Shown here in pieces: positions 61,529 to 64,000 of a DNA stretch of 64,000 nt. Position numbers and translations under genes: made by a program. Positions within the stretch are counted from its first letter, which is position 1, and each line of letters starts with the position of its first letter. Source of the DNA: Polaribacter sp. BAL334 (GTDB lineage: Bacteria; Bacteroidota; Bacteroidia; Flavobacteriales; Flavobacteriaceae). Location: the NCBI RefSeq assembly GCF_015767435.1, contig NZ_JADWOV010000301.1:186001-250000 (forward strand), given 5' to 3'. The notes below the pieces were generated by a model. It did not search any database. It worked only from the letters and a program-made list of their open reading frames with translations, and was not told where the DNA came from.

Positions 61529-63958
61529 CTATTTTAATTTAATAGTAATATCACTATTCTTAGTTACTTTATTTTCTTTTATATCAACTGATTCAATATC
61601 ACCAATTTCTTTAGCTCTTTTTTCAATTTCTTCCAACGTTCCTGAAATTGTTTCAGTTTCTGTAAACGTTTTTCCGTTTACGGTTTTCGTTGTAACGATG
61701 ATTGCAGAAGCTAATTGTTTGTTTTGTGGATTAACAGTTACTTTTATTTCTTTATTAATGTATTCATTAAATTCAGAAATTTCAGCTGTATGACCACCTA
61801 AAATTGGCGCAATTACTAGTCCAATCAAACAAGTTAATTTGATTAAAATATTCATTGAAGGACCAGAAGTGTCTTTGAAAGGATCTCCCACAGTATCACC
61901 AGTTACAGCTGCTTTATGAGCATCAGAACCTTTATATGTCATTTCACCATTGATCATCACTCCAGCTTCAAAAGATTTTTTAGCATTGTCCCAAGCACCA
62001 CCAGCATTGTTTTGGAAAACTGCCCAAAGTACACCAGAAACAGTAACTCCAGCCATATAACCACCTAACATTTCAGCAATTAATTGGTTATTGTCACCAT
62101 ACACTAATTTGCCCAAAAGTACAATTGCAATTGGAAAACCAATAGTTAAAATACCAGGCAACATCATTTCACGTAAGGCAGCTTTTGTAGAAATTTCAAC
62201 ACATTTACCATATTCAGGTTTTCCAGTTCCTTCCATAATTCCTGGAATTTCTTTGAACTGACGACGCACTTCATACACCATATCCATTGCAGCTTTTCCA
62301 ACAGAATTCATAGCTAATGCAGAGAAAACCACAGGAATCATACCTCCTACAAATAGCATTGCTAAAACTGGCGCTTTGAAAATATTGATTCCGTCAATTC
62401 CTGTAAAGGTTACATATGCAGCAAACAAAGCCAAAGAAGTTAATGCTGCTGAAGCAATCGCAAAACCTTTTCCAGTTGCTGCAGTTGTGTTACCTACAGA
62501 ATCTAAAATATCAGTTCTTGTACGAACTTCTTTTGGTAATTCACTCATTTCAGCGATTCCACCTGCATTATCAGAAATTGGTCCGAAAGCGTCAATCGCT
62601 AATTGCATAGCTGTTGTTGCCATCATTGCAGATGCTGCTAATGCCACACCATAAAAACCTGCAAAAGCATACGAAGCCCAAATTGCAGCAGCAAATAACA
62701 ATACTGTTGGAAATGTTGAAATCATTCCAGTTGCCAAACCAGCAATCACGTTTGTTCCTGCTCCTGTTGAAGATTTTTGAACAATTGCCAACACTGGTTT
62801 TGTACCTAAACCTGTATAATATTCCGTTACCGAAGAAATTACTCCACCAACAACTAAACCAACAATTGTTGCATAAAACACTCTTATTGATGATATTTCT
62901 TTAGCTCCTTCTCCATAGAATTCCATAGTCATTACTTCTGGTAACATAAAATCTACTAGGAAAAAACATGAAATCAATGTTAAAATAATAGAAACCCAAT
63001 TCCCAATATTTAATGCTCCTTGAACTTGTTTTTCTTTGGCATCATCACTTGAAATTTTCACTAACATTGTTCCAATGATAGAGAATAAAATCCCAAAACC
63101 AGCAATTGCCATTGGTAGTAAAATTGGACCAATTCCGCCAAAAGCGTCATTGATACTTCCTCCCATATCTTTAATCACATAGTTTCCTAAAACCATGGCA
63201 GCCAATACTGTAGCTACATAAGAACCAAATAAATCTGCTCCCATACCAGCAACATCTCCTACATTATCTCCCACATTATCTGCAATTGTAGCAGGATTTC
63301 TTGGATCATCTTCTGGAATTCCAGCTTCTACTTTTCCAACTAAATCTGCTCCAACATCTGCTGCTTTTGTATAAATTCCTCCTCCAACTCTTGCAAATAA
63401 AGCAATTGATTCAGCTCCTAAAGAGAATCCAGCCAAAGTTTCTAAAACGATGGTCATTTGCTCTGTAGTTGTCCAAACACCACCCATAAAGAAATGGTAA
63501 AAGAAAATAAAGAAAGCTGTCAAACCCAAAACTGCCAAACCTGCAACTCCTAATCCCATTACTGTTCCACCACCAAAAGAAACTTTCAATGCTTGAGGTA
63601 AACTTGTACGCGCTGCTTGAGTTGTTCTAACGTTTGTTTTTGTAGCAATTTTCATTCCCATATTTCCAGCCAAAGCTGAAAAAATAGCTCCGAAAACAAA
63701 TGCTACTACTATTAATATGTGTGTTGTTGGTACAATAAATGAAATCCCTGCTAATACAATACTAGCGCCAATCACAAAAAAAGTTAACAATCTATATTCT
63801 GCTTTTAAAAATGCAAGGGCTCCTTCATAGATATAATCTGAAATTTCTTTCATTTTACCATCTCCAGCATCTTGTTTTAATACCCAAGCTCTTTTAGCAT
63901 ACATAAAAAGTAAGCCAATAATTGCCATTACAATTGGCACATAAATCATTAATTCCAT
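61529..63958 (-). CDS. hppA: K+-dependent membrane pyrophosphatase with C-terminal tail
   Basis: 809 residues, about sixteen helices. Pyrophosphate site [13 protein letters not shown] (201-213), [19 protein letters not shown] and the C-terminal [27 protein letters not shown] has Ala493 and Gly496, the pair found in K+-dependent enzymes. The helix-6 Glu seen in many Na+ or H+ pumps (DLFESY type) is Gly here (DLFGSY), while Glu183 in GAESIALF of helix 5 may replace it. The pumped ion, Na+ or H+, is therefore uncertain. An ~87-residue hydrophilic tail follows the last helix, longer than usual. The start lies 42 bp from the window end. Confidence 0.92.
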   Translation of the reverse strand: MELMIYVPIVMAIIGLLFMYAKRAWVLKQDAGDGKMKEISDYIYEGALAFLKAEYRLLTFFVIGASIVLAGISFIVPTTHILIVVAFVFGAIFSALAGNMGMKIATKTNVRTTQAARTSLPQALKVSFGGGTVMGLGVAGLAVLGLTAFFIFFYHFFMGGVWTTTEQMTIVLETLAGFSLGAESIALFARVGGGIYTKAADVGADLVGKVEAGIPEDDPRNPATIADNVGDNVGDVAGMGADLFGSYVATVLAAMVLGNYVIKDMGGSINDAFGGIGPILLPMAIAGFGILFSIIGTMLVKISSDDAKEKQVQGALNIGNWVSIILTLISCFFLVDFMLPEVMTMEFYGEGAKEISSIRVFYATIVGLVVGGVISSVTEYYTGLGTKPVLAIVQKSSTGAGTNVIAGLATGMISTFPTVLLFAAAIWASYAFAGFYGVALAASAMMATTAMQLAIDAFGPISDNAGGIAEMSELPKEVRTRTDILDSVGNTTAATGKGFAIASAALTSLALFAAYVTFTGIDGINIFKAPVLAMLFVGGMIPVVFSALAMNSVGKAAMDMVYEVRRQFKEIPGIMEGTGKPEYGKCVEISTKAALREMMLPGILTIGFPIAIVLLGKLVYGDNNQLIAEMLGGYMAGVTVSGVLWAVFQNNAGGAWDNAKKSFEAGVMINGEMTYKGSDAHKAAVTGDTVGDPFKDTSGPSMNILIKLTCLIGLVIAPILGGHTAEISEFNEYINKEIKVTVNPQNKQLASAIIVTTKTVNGKTFTETETISGTLEEIEKRAKEIGDIESVDIKENKVTKNSDITIKLK

Positions 63959-64000
63959 AAAGTATAGTTAATTTGATTAGTTTAAAATGGGGGTAAAAGT

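Noticed and set aside
62376..62904. Several plus-strand open frames opposite hppA
   Set aside because: They mirror the strongly constrained codons of the pyrophosphatase and have no recognisable features.

Overview
The window looks like a chromosomal segment of a marine-type Flavobacteriaceae (Bacteroidetes). The DNA is strongly AT-rich and lacks obvious Shine-Dalgarno sites. Many genes are preceded by the Bacteroidetes -7 element TAnnTTTG. The gene content agrees: GLPGLI-family proteins, TonB-dependent receptors with carboxypeptidase-regulatory N-termini, a short primary sigma factor, a mevalonate pathway, a GldA-like ABC ATPase and a DnaE with a built-in proofreading exonuclease. I see no phage, insertion sequence, CRISPR array or rRNA. 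Most of the window is core genome.

Layout. 1-5.3 kb (mostly minus): the end of a thioredoxin-like protein, a DPP-IV peptidase paired with a POT peptide transporter, and an SPFH lipoprotein. 5.6-16.5 kb: an isoprenoid region with HMG-CoA reductase carrying an extra DUF1569/DinB-like domain, a GYDIA GHMP kinase, diphosphomevalonate decarboxylase, mevalonate kinase and a UbiA prenyltransferase. Interleaved are a flavoprotein, a thioredoxin-like protein, a mosaic MuiA-like protein and thiamine diphosphokinase. 16.5-25.3 kb: rluB, tRNA-Phe, then an envelope-biogenesis run (coaX, outer-membrane protein, TPR protein, lptC, a small membrane protein, a CNNM/CBS protein and a PpiD-like foldase). 25.6-33.6 kb: galE with a DegT aminotransferase, a penicillin acylase homologue, rpe with an exonuclease/GIY-YIG fusion, and a phytase. 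33.7-45.7 kb: a TonB receptor beside the phytase, rpoD, a deoxynucleoside kinase, and a two-component system divergent from an operon of a small secreted protein, two GLPGLI proteins and a TonB-receptor-like barrel. 45.8-56.2 kb: a membrane protein with a short GldA-like ATPase, dnaE, rpsP-rimM-tRNA-Ser, a lipoprotein, trmN6, a saccharopine-dehydrogenase-like enzyme and a DUF423 protein. 56.2-64 kb: pckA, an NRAMP-like transporter with pxpABC (5-oxoprolinase), and a membrane pyrophosphatase.

How genes work together. The DPP-IV/POT pair should release and import dipeptides, and pxpABC with its atypical NRAMP homologue should feed 5-oxoproline to glutamate. The phytase next to a TonB receptor suggests phosphate scavenging. 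The mevalonate genes supply isoprenoid precursors, with the GYDIA kinase a candidate for the phosphomevalonate step. The two-component system probably controls the divergent GLPGLI operon through three 10-bp tandem repeats in the shared promoter region.

The items most worth follow-up are the NRAMP homologue with a rebuilt metal site, the two-component/GLPGLI regulon and its operator, the HMG-CoA reductase fusion, the MuiA/SusC mosaic protein, and two genes whose -7 element sits 4 nt from the ATG. Coordinates and motifs were read by eye; no similarity search was run.
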